Source of the DNA: VMDJ01 sp965659945
GTDB taxonomy: Bacteria > Pseudomonadota > Gammaproteobacteria > Chromatiales > Chromatiaceae
Direction: 5' to 3'
Length of the DNA stretch: 43,683 bases
Assembly: GCA_965659945.1 (NCBI GenBank)
Contig: CBFHYJ010000009.1
Coordinates: 1 to 43,683, forward strand
The translations under genes and the position numbers were made by a program. Shown piece by piece: positions 1 through 8,171 of this stretch; position 1 is the first letter of the stretch, and each line of letters begins with the position of its first letter. Below the pieces are notes generated by a model that saw only the letters and a list, made by a program, of their open reading frames with translations, was not told the DNA's origin and did no database searches.

Positions 1-1016
1 CCGAGCTGGAAACCCTAATTAAAAAAGCTGAGACCGCGGTTAACCAAGCAGCCGATTTGCGCGCTTTGGATGAGATCCGTGTTGAGTATCTTGGTAAGAC
101 CGGTGTGATCACCGATCAACTCAAACAATTGGGCAAGCTGCCTGCGGAAGAGCGCAAGACAGCGGGCCAAGAAATTAATAAAGCTAAGCAGATGCTGCAG
201 GCAGCGATTGAAGGTCGTAAGACGGCGCTTGAAACAGCAGCATTAGCTGAGCGATTGGCGGCTGAAAAGATTGATGTCAGTTTGCCAGGTCGTGGTGAAG
301 CGAACGGTGGTTTACACCCTGTGACGCGCACTATGCAACGTATTCAACAGATCTTTGGGGGCGCAGGTTTTGAAGTTGCGACAGGTCCTGAGATCGAAGA
401 TGACTTCCATAATTTTGAAGCATTAAACATTCCTTCGCATCACCCAGCACGTGCGATGCACGATACCTTTTATTTTGAAGAAGGTACCTTGTTGCGTACG
501 CACACATCACCGGTGCAGATCCGCGTGATGAAAGATGCTGAGCCACCGGTCAAGGTGATCGCGCCAGGTCGTGTCTATCGTTGCGACTCTGACTTAACCC
601 ATACGCCTATGTTCCATCAGGTCGAAGGCTTTATGGTGGATGAGCATGTCACCTTTGCAGATCTAAAAGGCATTTTGAATGCCTTCTTGCACACCTTCTT
701 TGAGCGTGATGATTTGGATGTGCGTTTTCGTCCGTCTTACTTCCCATTCACTGAGCCATCTGCAGAGGTGGATATCCAATGTGTGATGTGTGGTGGTGAT
801 GGTTGTCGTGTGTGTTCGCACACCGGTTGGCTTGAGGTGCTTGGCTGCGGAATGATTCACCCAGAGGTGATGAAGCACGTGGGTATCGACAGCGAAAAAT
901 ACAGTGGCTATGCATTCGGCATGGGTGTCGAGCGTTTAGCGATGTTGCGCTATGGCGTTAACGATTTGCGCTTGTTCTTTGAGAACGATCTGCGCTTCTT
1001 AAAACAGTTTGCTTAA
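1..1016 (+). CDS. pheS: Phenylalanine--tRNA ligase alpha subunit (5' end outside window)
   Basis: Catalytic subunit of the cytoplasmic alpha2beta2 phenylalanyl-tRNA synthetase, which charges tRNA-Phe with phenylalanine. The frame is open from base 3 with no start codon in the window, so the first residues are missing; the TTG at 57 is an internal codon because the upstream residues (ETLIKKAETAVNQA) continue the usual N-terminal coiled-coil arm. Class II synthetase signatures are visible: motif 2 around FHQVEGFMVD and motif 3 around GMGVERLAMLRYG near the C-terminus. A Cys-rich CVMCGGDGCRVC segment is also normal for the bacterial family. At least 337 residues are present, close to the family length, so only a few are lost. 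It is followed after 43 bases by pheT, as in most bacteria. Product identity is essentially certain. Confidence 0.98.
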   Translation, partial: ELETLIKKAETAVNQAADLRALDEIRVEYLGKTGVITDQLKQLGKLPAEERKTAGQEINKAKQMLQAAIEGRKTALETAALAERLAAEKIDVSLPGRGEANGGLHPVTRTMQRIQQIFGGAGFEVATGPEIEDDFHNFEALNIPSHHPARAMHDTFYFEEGTLLRTHTSPVQIRVMKDAEPPVKVIAPGRVYRCDSDLTHTPMFHQVEGFMVDEHVTFADLKGILNAFLHTFFERDDLDVRFRPSYFPFTEPSAEVDIQCVMCGGDGCRVCSHTGWLEVLGCGMIHPEVMKHVGIDSEKYSGYAFGMGVERLAMLRYGVNDLRLFFENDLRFLKQFA

Positions 1017-1018
1017 TC

Positions 1019-1036
1019 ACTGATTTTAATATCAGT
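1019..1036 (+). repeat. Hairpin in pheS-pheT intercistronic gap
   Basis: ACTGAT and ATCAGT form a perfect 6-bp stem around a 6-base TTTAAT loop, starting 2 bases after the pheS stop. No T-run follows, so it does not look like an intrinsic terminator. It may be an mRNA processing or stability element, or chance. Confidence 0.35.
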
Positions 1037-1059
1037 TACGAAAGACAAAGGATTATACG

Positions 1060-3435
1060 ATGCGATTCAGCGAAGCCTGGTTGCGTGAATGGGTTAACCC
1101 ATCAATTGATACACAAACCTTAGCTGACCAGCTGTCGATGGCAGGTCTTGAGGTAGATGCGGTTGAACCTGCGGCACAAGAATTTAACGGCGTCGTTGTT
1201 GGCGAAGTATTGAGCCGTGAGCAACATCCGGATGCCGATAAGTTGAGCGTTTGCTCAGTCAATATCGGTACCGATGAGCCATCACAAATTGTGTGTGGTG
1301 CTAAAAATGTGGCTGCCGGCATGAAGGTACCAGTTGCGACATTAAATGCGCGTTTATCGCCTGAGTTTAAGATTAAGAAAACCAAACTGCGTGGCGTTGA
1401 GTCACTCGGCATGATTTGTTCTGCTTCTGAGTTAGGTTTAGCTGAAAGCAGTGATGGTATTTTGCCGCTACCGGCTGATGCGCCCATCGGTATGGATATT
1501 CGTGAGTACATGGATCTGAATGATCAATGTATCGAAGTGGATCTGACACCTGATCGTGGTGATTGTTTAAGTGTGGCGGGTATTGCGCGTGAAGTAGGCG
1601 TGATTAATCGCTCGCCATTAACTGTGCCTGAGATTCCTGATGTTGCCGCATCGATTGATGATGTTCGTGATGCGAATGTCATCGCGGCGAATGCATGCCC
1701 ACGTTATTTAAGTCGTGTGATTCGCGGAGTTAATAAAGGTGCAACCACACCTGATTGGATGGTTGAGCGTTTGCGTCGTAGCGATGTGCGCTCTATTTCA
1801 CCGATGGTTGATATCACTAACTATGTGTTGCTTGAACTTGGTCAGCCAATGCATGCCTTTGATGCAGCGAAGGTGAGTGGTGCTCTGCAAGTGCGCATGG
1901 CGAATAACGGTGAGAAGCTGACCTTGCTTGATGGCGCAGAAGCGACCTTGCGTGATGACACCTTGGTGATTGCGGATGATAACGGTCCGCTAGCAATGGC
2001 TGGTGTGATGGGTGGTGAGCCTTCATCGGTTACCGATAGCACTGATGATATTATTTTTGAATCAGCGTTTTTTTCACCCTTAGTGATTGCGGGTAAAGCG
2101 CGTAGTTATGGATTGCATACCGATTCATCACATCGCTTTGAGCGAGGTGTGGATTGGCAGCTGCAACGGACTGCAATGGAACGTGCAACCGCATTGGCAC
2201 TTGAGATTGTTGGCGGTGAAGCCGGTCCAATCAACGAAGTGGTTTCAGAAGCTGACTTGCCGAAGTTGACGCCAATTGGTTTGCGTCGTGAGCGTATTGG
2301 TCGCGTATTGGGTATTGAGATTGATGATGCGAAGGTTGCCGACATTCTCGAGCGTCTAGGTATGCAAGTCACTGCAACAGATGATGGTTGGTCTGTGGTT
2401 GCGTCAAGTGCACGCTTTGATATGTCGATCGAGGTTGATCTGATCGAAGAGATCGGTCGTATCTATGGTTACGCGAATATCCCTGCAAATTTAAATGCGG
2501 CACCGGTCAGTATTGTGTTGCAACCTGAGAATGCCTTTGTGCTCGATAAAGCTAAGGCGACTTTGGTGTCACATGATTATCAAGAGGCGATCACTTATAG
2601 CTTTATCAGCGCAGAGATGGCTGAGCTGATTACACCGGATGCAGAAAAGATTGAGTTAGCTAACCCGATCTCGGCAGATATGTCGATCATGCGTGCCAGC
2701 TTGATCCCTGGTTTATTGAATACGGTGAAGCACAATGTCGCACGTCAGCAAGAACGTGTACGCATCTTCGAAAGTGGTTTGAGCTTTGAGCGTATCGACG
2801 GTGAGTTAGTGCAGCGTCAACGTTTGGCGGGCGCGGTGTGTGGTCCTGCGGGTATTGAGCAGTGGGCACAGCCTCAACGCAAAGTGGACTTCTATGACCT
2901 TAAGGGTGATCTCGAGGCCGTGCTTTCGCAGGTTGCTTATATCAATGAGTTCAGTTTTAACGCGGGTGAGTTCACTGCCTTACACCCAGGTCAGTGTGCA
3001 CGTATCACCCGTGGTGATCAGCACGTAGGTTGGATTGGTATGGTGCATCCGCAGATCCAACAGAAGCTTGATTTGCCAGCGACTTTTGTTTTCGAGGTGG
3101 CTTTGGATGTGATCGAGCAGGGCAATGTGCCGGCATTCGAACCTTTGTCCAAGTTTCCATCGATTCGCCGCGACTTCGCAGTGGTGGTCAATCGTGACGT
3201 GGCTGTTGGCGAGATCTTAGAGGCTGCTCGGAAAGCCGCGCCAGCCGTGGTGAAAGCTGTTCAATTATTCGACGTTTACACCGGTGAGAATGTCGATGCA
3301 AGTTCAAAAAGTCTCGCTTTGAGCTTGATTTTACAAGAGTTTTCGCACACTCTTACCGATCCTGAAGTGGACGCCGCGAGCGCTAAGATACTGGCAGCTC
3401 TTGAAGAACAGTTTGGCGCTAAACTTCGCGACTAA
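1060..3435 (+). CDS. pheT: Phenylalanine--tRNA ligase beta subunit
   Basis: Non-catalytic but essential beta subunit of phenylalanyl-tRNA synthetase; it holds the editing site for mis-charged Tyr-tRNA-Phe and anticodon-binding parts. The 791-residue length matches the family. Domains in order: N-terminal part (MRFSEAWLREWV), an EMAP-like tRNA-binding domain about residues 40-150, B3/B4 editing domain about 210-375, B5 domain about 400-475, a catalytic-like core, and a C-terminal ferredoxin-fold anticodon-binding domain (SKFPSIRRDFAVVV onward, about 695-790). The ATG at 1060 has AAAGGA at 1047-1052 with suitable spacing. It lies between pheS and ihfA, the classical gammaproteobacterial order, and is probably cotranscribed with both. 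Confidence 0.98.
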   Translation: MRFSEAWLREWVNPSIDTQTLADQLSMAGLEVDAVEPAAQEFNGVVVGEVLSREQHPDADKLSVCSVNIGTDEPSQIVCGAKNVAAGMKVPVATLNARLSPEFKIKKTKLRGVESLGMICSASELGLAESSDGILPLPADAPIGMDIREYMDLNDQCIEVDLTPDRGDCLSVAGIAREVGVINRSPLTVPEIPDVAASIDDVRDANVIAANACPRYLSRVIRGVNKGATTPDWMVERLRRSDVRSISPMVDITNYVLLELGQPMHAFDAAKVSGALQVRMANNGEKLTLLDGAEATLRDDTLVIADDNGPLAMAGVMGGEPSSVTDSTDDIIFESAFFSPLVIAGKARSYGLHTDSSHRFERGVDWQLQRTAMERATALALEIVGGEAGPINEVVSEADLPKLTPIGLRRERIGRVLGIEIDDAKVADILERLGMQVTATDDGWSVVASSARFDMSIEVDLIEEIGRIYGYANIPANLNAAPVSIVLQPENAFVLDKAKATLVSHDYQEAITYSFISAEMAELITPDAEKIELANPISADMSIMRASLIPGLLNTVKHNVARQQERVRIFESGLSFERIDGELVQRQRLAGAVCGPAGIEQWAQPQRKVDFYDLKGDLEAVLSQVAYINEFSFNAGEFTALHPGQCARITRGDQHVGWIGMVHPQIQQKLDLPATFVFEVALDVIEQGNVPAFEPLSKFPSIRRDFAVVVNRDVAVGEILEAARKAAPAVVKAVQLFDVYTGENVDASSKSLALSLILQEFSHTLTDPEVDAASAKILAALEEQFGAKLRD

Positions 3436-3456
3436 TACGACTCAAGGATTTTCGAC

Positions 3457-3780
3457 ATGGCTTTAACGAAAGCAGAAATGGCTGAACAGCTCTTTGAAGA
3501 GCTAGGTTTGAACAAGCGCGAAGCAAAAGACATGGTGGAGATGTTCTTCGAAGAGATTCGTTCTTCTTTGGAAGGTGGTCGTCAGGTGAAATTGTCTGGT
3601 TTTGGCAATTTTGATCTACGTGAGAAGAATCAGCGTCCAGGTCGTAATCCTAAGACCGGCGAAGAGATTCCCATTTCGGCTCGCCGCGTAGTGACGTTCC
3701 GTCCGGGTCAAAAATTGAAGGCTCGTGTCGAAGCCTATGGCGAACAACAAGAACAAGCAAAGCAAGCAGCCGCAAACTAA
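3457..3780 (+). CDS. ihfA: Integration host factor alpha subunit
   Basis: Sequence-specific DNA-bending protein that pairs with IHF beta and shapes the nucleoid, promoters and recombination sites. The 107-residue protein starts MALTKAEMAEQLFEELGLNK and keeps the HU/IHF DNA-binding beta-arm with GRNPKTGEEIPI, including the intercalating proline region, and the ARRVVTFRPGQKLK C-terminal block. It is slightly longer than the E. coli protein because of a Gln/Ala-rich tail. Placement directly after pheT (21-base gap, AAGGA at 3444-3448) is diagnostic for ihfA rather than hupA/B or ihfB. Autoregulation of the pheST-ihfA operon is known in E. coli; no IHF site is claimed here. Confidence 0.97.
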   Translation: MALTKAEMAEQLFEELGLNKREAKDMVEMFFEEIRSSLEGGRQVKLSGFGNFDLREKNQRPGRNPKTGEEIPISARRVVTFRPGQKLKARVEAYGEQQEQAKQAAAN

Positions 3781-3786
3781 TCTTAA

Positions 3787-4161
3787 ATGTTAGATCCAGC
3801 AAGCAGTAATATCGAATTACCCGCAATCCCAGGCAAGCGTTACTTCACCATTGGTGAGGTCAGTGAATTATGTGCCGTTAAGCCACATGTATTACGTTAT
3901 TGGGAGCAAGAATTTCCATCACTCAAGCCCGTTAAGCGTCGTGGTAACCGTCGTTACTATCAGCGTCATGATGTTGAGTTGATTCGTACCATCCGTGGTT
4001 TGTTGTACGAGCAAGGCTTCACAATTGGTGGTGCGCGTCAAAAGCTCGAAGACGATGCGGCAGGTTCATCAAGCATAAGTCCAGGCGGTGTGTCTTCAGC
4101 TATGTTGGCTGAAATGCGTGCAGAGCTTGAGTCAGTACTTGAGTTATTAAAAGCGCGTTAA
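3787..4161 (+). CDS. MerR-family transcriptional regulator (ihfA-linked)
   Basis: Small DNA-binding protein of 124 residues. A MerR-type winged helix-turn-helix occupies about residues 18-90: YFTIGEVSELC (recognition helix start), VLRYWEQEFPSLKP, RRGNRRYYQRHDVELI and LLYEQGFTIGGARQKL. The tail after residue 95 is short, ending in a leucine-rich helix, so there is no obvious metal or drug sensing domain. The ATG lies 6 bases after the ihfA stop with no clear Shine-Dalgarno sequence, suggesting translational coupling. A MerR-like gene in exactly this place is common in Pseudomonas and relatives; its target is generally not known and nothing here reveals it. Confidence 0.9.
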   Translation: MLDPASSNIELPAIPGKRYFTIGEVSELCAVKPHVLRYWEQEFPSLKPVKRRGNRRYYQRHDVELIRTIRGLLYEQGFTIGGARQKLEDDAAGSSSISPGGVSSAMLAEMRAELESVLELLKAR

Positions 4162-4175
4162 GCTTTACAGAATTT

Positions 4176-4252
4176 CGGAGCGTAGCGCAGCTTGGTAGCG
4201 CACCTGCATGGGGTGCAGGGGGTCGGAGGTTCGAATCCTCTCGCTCCGACCA
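4176..4252 (+). tRNA. tRNA-Pro (anticodon GGG)
   Basis: A 77-base cloverleaf. The acceptor stem CGGAGCG (4176-4182) pairs with CGCTCCG (4242-4248), followed by discriminator A and an encoded CCA (4250-4252). The D arm is GCGC...GCGC and the anticodon stem CCTGC/GCAGG surrounds the loop ATGGGGT with anticodon GGG at 4210-4212. The T arm contains TTCGAATC. It reads CCC/CCU codons. It lies 14 bases after the MerR-like gene and is followed by a terminator. Confidence 0.97.
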
Positions 4253-4260
4253 GATCATCG

Positions 4261-4284
4261 AAACCGCCTAACGGCGGTTTTTTT
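4261..4284 (+). terminator. Rho-independent terminator after tRNA-Pro
   Basis: AAACCGCC (4261-4268) and GGCGGTTT (4273-4280) form an 8-bp stem with a TAAC loop, followed by further T residues to 4284. It probably ends transcription of the tRNA and possibly the pheST-ihfA operon. Confidence 0.9.
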
Positions 4285-4347
4285 GTGCGCATCGTTTTAA
4301 CTCTTTTATAGTTATCATCAACACTGAACTTTCTTCGAGGCAATCCA

Positions 4348-5808
4348 GTGATAGCTTTAAACGATTCTGACCTGTGGCGCTCAAAGGCCTATATCGATGG
4401 TGCATGGGTAGACGGGCATCGTCAGCAAACTTTTGCAGTGCTCAATCCATCATCACAAGAGCGTTTAGTTGATGTGGCCGATTGTGATGGGCAAGACACG
4501 CAGCTTGCCATTGAAGCGGCGAACCGTGCGTTAGTGAGTTGGCGTGCGTTGTTACCGGCAGAGCGTAGTGCGATCTTGCGACGTTGGTATGACTTGATTG
4601 TGCAGCATGCAGATGATTTGGCGCGGATCATGACCTTAGAACAAGGTAAGCCGTTAGCCGAAGCCAGAGGTGAAGTGATTTATGGTGCCGGTTTTGTGGA
4701 TTGGTATGCCGATGAGGCTAAGCGTATTAATGGTGATGTGCTACCAACCACGCATCATGACAAGCGCTTGATGGTGCTGAAGCAAGCGATTGGTGTGGTT
4801 GCAGCGATTACACCGTGGAATTTCCCCAGCTCAATGATTACCCGTAAATGTGCACCAGCGTTAGCGGCAGGGTGTACTGTGGTTCTTAAACCTTCAGACC
4901 TGACGCCTCTAAGTGCGTTAGCGCTAGCTGAGTTAGCAGAGCGTGCAGGTATGCCAGCTGGCGTGTTCAATGTGATCACCACACAAGATGCAGCATCTGT
5001 TGGGCAGGTCATGACAGCTAGCCCCATAGTACGCAAGCTATCGTTCACTGGCTCAACCGCGGTGGGTAAGTTATTGCTACGTGATTCCGCGGATACCGTT
5101 AAAAAAGTGTCGATGGAGCTCGGTGGTAATGCGCCTTTTATCGTATTTGATGATGCGGATATCGATAAAGCGATTGCCGGTGTGTTGGCATCTAAGTATC
5201 GCAACTCAGGTCAGACCTGCGTGTGTGCAAATCGTATCTTGGTACAAGCGGGTATCTATGATGCCTTTGCGGAAAAGTTAGCGCAGGCGGTAACGGCATT
5301 AAAAGTCGGCGATGGTCTTGCTGAGGAGTCACAACAAGGTCCATTGATCAACGAGGCTGCATTACAAAAAATAGAAGGCTTGGTTGCAGATGCTTGCGAG
5401 CAGGGCGCGCGCGTGATTTGTGGTGGACGGCAACATGAGCTTGGTGGCACCTTTTATCAGCCCACCTTGTTAGCGGACGTAACAACCTCTATGCGCGTGG
5501 CTAATGAAGAGATCTTTGGCCCGGTTGCACCCTTGTTTAAATTTGAAAGCGAAGCTGATGCGATTGTGATGGCAAACGATACCGAGTACGGATTAGCCGC
5601 GTATTTTTATAGCCAAGATGTGGCGCGTATCTGGCGCGTATCAGAACAGCTTGAATACGGCATGGTGGGCATTAACGAAGGCATCATTTCAAATCCGACC
5701 ACGCCATTTGGAGGCGTTAAGTCATCAGGCTTGGGTCGTGAAGGTTCAAGCTACGGCATCGATGAATACCTTGAGATTAAGTATCTCTGCTTGGGCGGCA
5801 TGCAGTGA
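4348..5808 (+). CDS. gabD: Succinate-semialdehyde dehydrogenase (NADP+)
   Basis: Oxidises succinate semialdehyde to succinate with NADP+, the last step of GABA and related four-carbon amine catabolism, in the cytoplasm. The 486-residue protein closely follows E. coli GabD in length and sequence (LNDSDLWR start, ITPWNFPSSMITRKCAPALAAG, MELGGNAPFIVFDDADIDKA). The catalytic pair is present: Glu257 in the MELGG motif and nucleophile Cys291 in GQTCVCANR. A second cysteine two residues on (CVC) is also typical of GabD. The start is GTG at 4348 with CGAGG at 4336-4340. No gabT or gab regulator is near. The stop overlaps the start of the following phosphatase gene by 4 bases. Other aldehyde dehydrogenase substrates, such as glutarate semialdehyde, cannot be excluded. 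Confidence 0.92.
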   Translation: MIALNDSDLWRSKAYIDGAWVDGHRQQTFAVLNPSSQERLVDVADCDGQDTQLAIEAANRALVSWRALLPAERSAILRRWYDLIVQHADDLARIMTLEQGKPLAEARGEVIYGAGFVDWYADEAKRINGDVLPTTHHDKRLMVLKQAIGVVAAITPWNFPSSMITRKCAPALAAGCTVVLKPSDLTPLSALALAELAERAGMPAGVFNVITTQDAASVGQVMTASPIVRKLSFTGSTAVGKLLLRDSADTVKKVSMELGGNAPFIVFDDADIDKAIAGVLASKYRNSGQTCVCANRILVQAGIYDAFAEKLAQAVTALKVGDGLAEESQQGPLINEAALQKIEGLVADACEQGARVICGGRQHELGGTFYQPTLLADVTTSMRVANEEIFGPVAPLFKFESEADAIVMANDTEYGLAAYFYSQDVARIWRVSEQLEYGMVGINEGIISNPTTPFGGVKSSGLGREGSSYGIDEYLEIKYLCLGGMQ

Positions 5809-6587
5809 GTATGCCTCGAGCATTACTGCTCGATATGGATGGCGTTCTATATCGTGGCTCATCACCGATAGAGGGAGCCGCTGAGTTTCTTAACGCCATC
5901 TGTGATCGTCCGTTTCGTTTTATTACGAACAATCCTATTGCGACGCCTGAGCAAGTGGTGAGCAAAATGAAAGCAATTGGTTTGGGTGATTTTACTGCTA
6001 ATGCAGTGATCACCAGTGCGCAAGCCACCGCGCGTTATCTAGCATCTGAAAAAGCCGACTTTCGTTTTTATGCCATTGGGGAGAAAGGCTTGTATGCAGC
6101 TTTATCCACTGCGGGCGTGGAGAATGACCAATCCGCTGATTATGTTGTCGTCGGTGAAGGTGCCGGATTGGATTACCAAACACTGAGTAAAGCGATTGCG
6201 TTAATCCAGCAAGGTGCGGTGTTGATCTCAACGAATCCTGATATCACGGTCGATGGTTTTATTGAGGGTAAGCCAGTGGTGTTGCCTGGCGGTGGAGCGT
6301 TAGTGGCACCCGTTGAAAAGGCGTGTGGGGTTAAGGCCATCACGATTGGTAAGCCTGAGCCTTTTTTATATCAAATGGCATTGGCTGATCTAGGTGTTGC
6401 AGCAAACGACTGCGTGATGGTCGGTGATCGACCTGATACCGATATCTTGGGTGCTCAGCGCTTAGGGCTTCAGACCGCCTTGGTTAGAACAGGGCGTTTT
6501 TCAGTCGACGAGCCATGGCCAGCTGAGCAAGCGCGACCTCATTGGGATGTGATCGATTTACAGCAGCTTTTGTTGGCGTGGACTTAA
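5805..6587 (+). CDS. HAD-superfamily IIA phosphatase (NagD-like)
   Basis: Cytoplasmic phosphohydrolase of the HAD subfamily IIA, related to NagD and phosphoglycolate / 4-nitrophenyl phosphatases. The 260-residue protein shows motif I DMDGVLY (nucleophile Asp10, acid Asp12), motif II FITNN, a C2-type cap between them and motif IV, the lysine motif in TIGKPEPFLYQMAL, and motif IV GDRPDTDILGAQ. The substrate cannot be read from the sequence; a sugar or glycolate phosphate is typical. GTG at 5805 gives a 4-base overlap with gabD and suggests coupling; ATG at 5811 is an alternative start two codons later. Pairing with gabD implies cotranscription but not necessarily a shared pathway. Confidence 0.88.
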   Translation: MSMPRALLLDMDGVLYRGSSPIEGAAEFLNAICDRPFRFITNNPIATPEQVVSKMKAIGLGDFTANAVITSAQATARYLASEKADFRFYAIGEKGLYAALSTAGVENDQSADYVVVGEGAGLDYQTLSKAIALIQQGAVLISTNPDITVDGFIEGKPVVLPGGGALVAPVEKACGVKAITIGKPEPFLYQMALADLGVAANDCVMVGDRPDTDILGAQRLGLQTALVRTGRFSVDEPWPAEQARPHWDVIDLQQLLLAWT

Positions 6588-6767
6588 GCTGAGCTTTTGC
6601 ACTTAACCCCCTGATTATTAGGGGCCTATAAGGTGATTTTTAGCCCGTTTTAAGAGCCTCTCTGGTACCATCATCAACCGCTAACATATGAATTTTTAAT
6701 ATTTCAGTCGTACTATTGTTAAATCAATGAGTTAGGGCTGGAGTTCTGCAGTACTGAAGAACAAAAC
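6588..6767. other. Intergenic region upstream of the transhydrogenase operon
   Basis: The longest gene-free stretch in the window (180 bases), richer in A/T than its flanks. It holds a small CCCC/GGGG hairpin at 6607-6624 without a T-run and a near-palindrome at 6743-6762 described separately. No RNA gene or convincing paired -35/-10 is recognised. Confidence 0.6.
6743..6762. promoter_or_regulatory. 20-bp near-perfect palindrome over the pntAA ribosome binding region
   Basis: The 20 bases GTTCTGCAGTACTGAAGAAC equal their own reverse complement except for one mismatched symmetric pair (positions 6 and 15). It ends 5 bases before the pntAA ATG and includes the weak Shine-Dalgarno-like GAAGA. 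It could be an operator for a dimeric regulator or an mRNA hairpin hiding the ribosome binding site; which one is inference. Confidence 0.5.
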
Positions 6768-7862
6768 ATGATGAAAATTGGTGTTCCAACCGAGACTCAA
6801 ACTGGGGAAGCGCGCGTAGCTTTAACGCCGGATATCGTCAGTGGCCTGGTTAAGAAAGGTCTTGGTGTTGTTGTCCAACAGGGCGCGGGCGAATTGGCCC
6901 ATTTCCACGATGATGCCTATCGTGATGCCGGTGCTGAGATTGCAGATGCCGCGGCAGCTTTTGCTTGTGACCTGATTGCGAAGGTACGTAAGCCAAGCGT
7001 TGATGAAGTTGCATTGATGAAATCAGGTGCCGTGTTTATCGGTCAGGTTGAAAGCTGTGGCGATGATGATGCGATTGCTGCGATGCAGGCAAAGAACATT
7101 ACCGTGGTCGCACTTGAGCGTGTGCCGCGTATCTCACGCGCACAATCGATGGACGTGCTGTCATCACAAGCAAACATTGCAGGTTACCGTGCGGTTATCG
7201 AAGCGGCAGCTCACTATGGTCGTTTTGTGCCTTTAATGATGACTTCAGCAGGTTCTGCTAAACCTGCACGTATTGTTGTTCTCGGTGCCGGTGTGGCGGG
7301 TTTGCAAGCGATTGCAACCGCACGACGTTTAGGTGGTGATGTGCATGCGTATGACATCCGTCCTGAAACCCAAGAACAAATCGAATCACTCGGTGCGAAA
7401 GCGATCACGCTAGACATTGGTGAGAGTGGCTCAGGTGATGGTGGTTATGCCAAAGAGTTATCTGAAGAAGGTAAAGCTAAGCAGCAAGCGATGCTCGCGG
7501 ATGAGTTGGCAAAAGCCCACGTGATTATCAGTACCGCATTGATTCCATGTCGCCAAGCGCCTGAGCTGATTGTTGAGTCAGTGGTTGAGCGTATGCGAGA
7601 AGGTTCGGTGATTGTTGATATGGCGGCGGCGACCGGTGGTAACTGTCGTTTGTCAGAAGCTGATCAGGTTGTGACGAAACACGGTGTGGTGATTGTGGGT
7701 CATACCAACTACCCATCGATGATGCCGACCGACTCTAGTGCGTTCTTTGCGAAGAATATCGCGAACTTGCTTGGCATTATGTTGAACACCGATGAGGCTG
7801 TTACGCTAAATGATCTTGATGAAGATGAGATCACAGCAGCAGCGCAAGTAAAGCCAGAATAA
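6768..7862 (+). CDS. pntAA: NAD(P) transhydrogenase alpha subunit, soluble domain I
   Basis: NAD(H)-binding domain I of the proton-translocating transhydrogenase, which reduces NADP+ with NADH at the expense of the proton gradient. The protein has 364 residues and begins MMKIGVPTETQTGEARVALTP, typical of the alanine dehydrogenase/PNT N-terminal fold. The NAD-binding Rossmann motif GAGVAG is at residues 173-178, followed by the flexible loop near GGYAKELSEE and VIVDMAAATGGN. It lacks the membrane helices found in the fused E. coli PntA; these are on the next gene, as in Rhodospirillum rubrum and Pseudomonas. ATG at 6768 or 6771 are both possible starts. Gap to pntAB is 12 bases. Confidence 0.95.
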   Translation: MMKIGVPTETQTGEARVALTPDIVSGLVKKGLGVVVQQGAGELAHFHDDAYRDAGAEIADAAAAFACDLIAKVRKPSVDEVALMKSGAVFIGQVESCGDDDAIAAMQAKNITVVALERVPRISRAQSMDVLSSQANIAGYRAVIEAAAHYGRFVPLMMTSAGSAKPARIVVLGAGVAGLQAIATARRLGGDVHAYDIRPETQEQIESLGAKAITLDIGESGSGDGGYAKELSEEGKAKQQAMLADELAKAHVIISTALIPCRQAPELIVESVVERMREGSVIVDMAAATGGNCRLSEADQVVTKHGVVIVGHTNYPSMMPTDSSAFFAKNIANLLGIMLNTDEAVTLNDLDEDEITAAAQVKPE

Positions 7863-7874
7863 GAGAGAGATCCC

Positions 7875-8162
7875 ATGGCTGATACCTTAATTGCTTTATA
7901 TGTTTTTGTGTTGTCGTGTTTTATCGGCTACTTCGTTATCTGGGGTGTAACTCCAGCACTGCATACACCACTTGTTGCGTTAACCAATGCGATCTCGGGC
8001 ATCGTGATTGTTGGCGCTTTGTTGGTTACTGGTTTTCAAGAGGTGGGTACCACCGCTGAAATCATGGGCTTCTTCGCAGTGATGTTGGCATCGATTAACG
8101 TGTTTGGAGGGTTCTTAGTGACCAATCGCATGTTGTCCATGTTTAAGAAGAAAAAGAAGTAA
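7875..8162 (+). CDS. pntAB: NAD(P) transhydrogenase alpha subunit, membrane domain
   Basis: Short 95-residue inner-membrane subunit of the transhydrogenase. It carries three hydrophobic segments at about residues 6-28, 34-54 and 60-82, with NAISGIVIVGALLV and FFAVMLASINVFGGFLVTNRML, both conserved in the C-terminal part of fused PntA proteins. It ends in a Lys-rich cytoplasmic tail (MFKKKKK). Position between pntAA and pntB, 12 bases after the first and 9 before the second, with GAGAGA upstream of the ATG, supports a single operon and a three-polypeptide enzyme. Confidence 0.95.
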   Translation: MADTLIALYVFVLSCFIGYFVIWGVTPALHTPLVALTNAISGIVIVGALLVTGFQEVGTTAEIMGFFAVMLASINVFGGFLVTNRMLSMFKKKKK

Positions 8163-8171
8163 GGGGCCAGC

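Noticed and set aside
57..59. TTG at 57 as the start of pheS
   Set aside because: The frame is open to base 3 and the upstream residues continue the known N-terminal arm of PheS, so the true start is outside the window.
4158..4343. Reverse-strand 61-residue ORF across the tRNA
   Set aside because: Its sequence (GARGFEPPTP type) is the well-known artefact of translating a tRNA gene on the wrong strand.
6607..6624. CCCC/GGGG hairpin after the HAD phosphatase gene as a terminator
   Set aside because: The stem is only 4-6 bp and no T-run follows.
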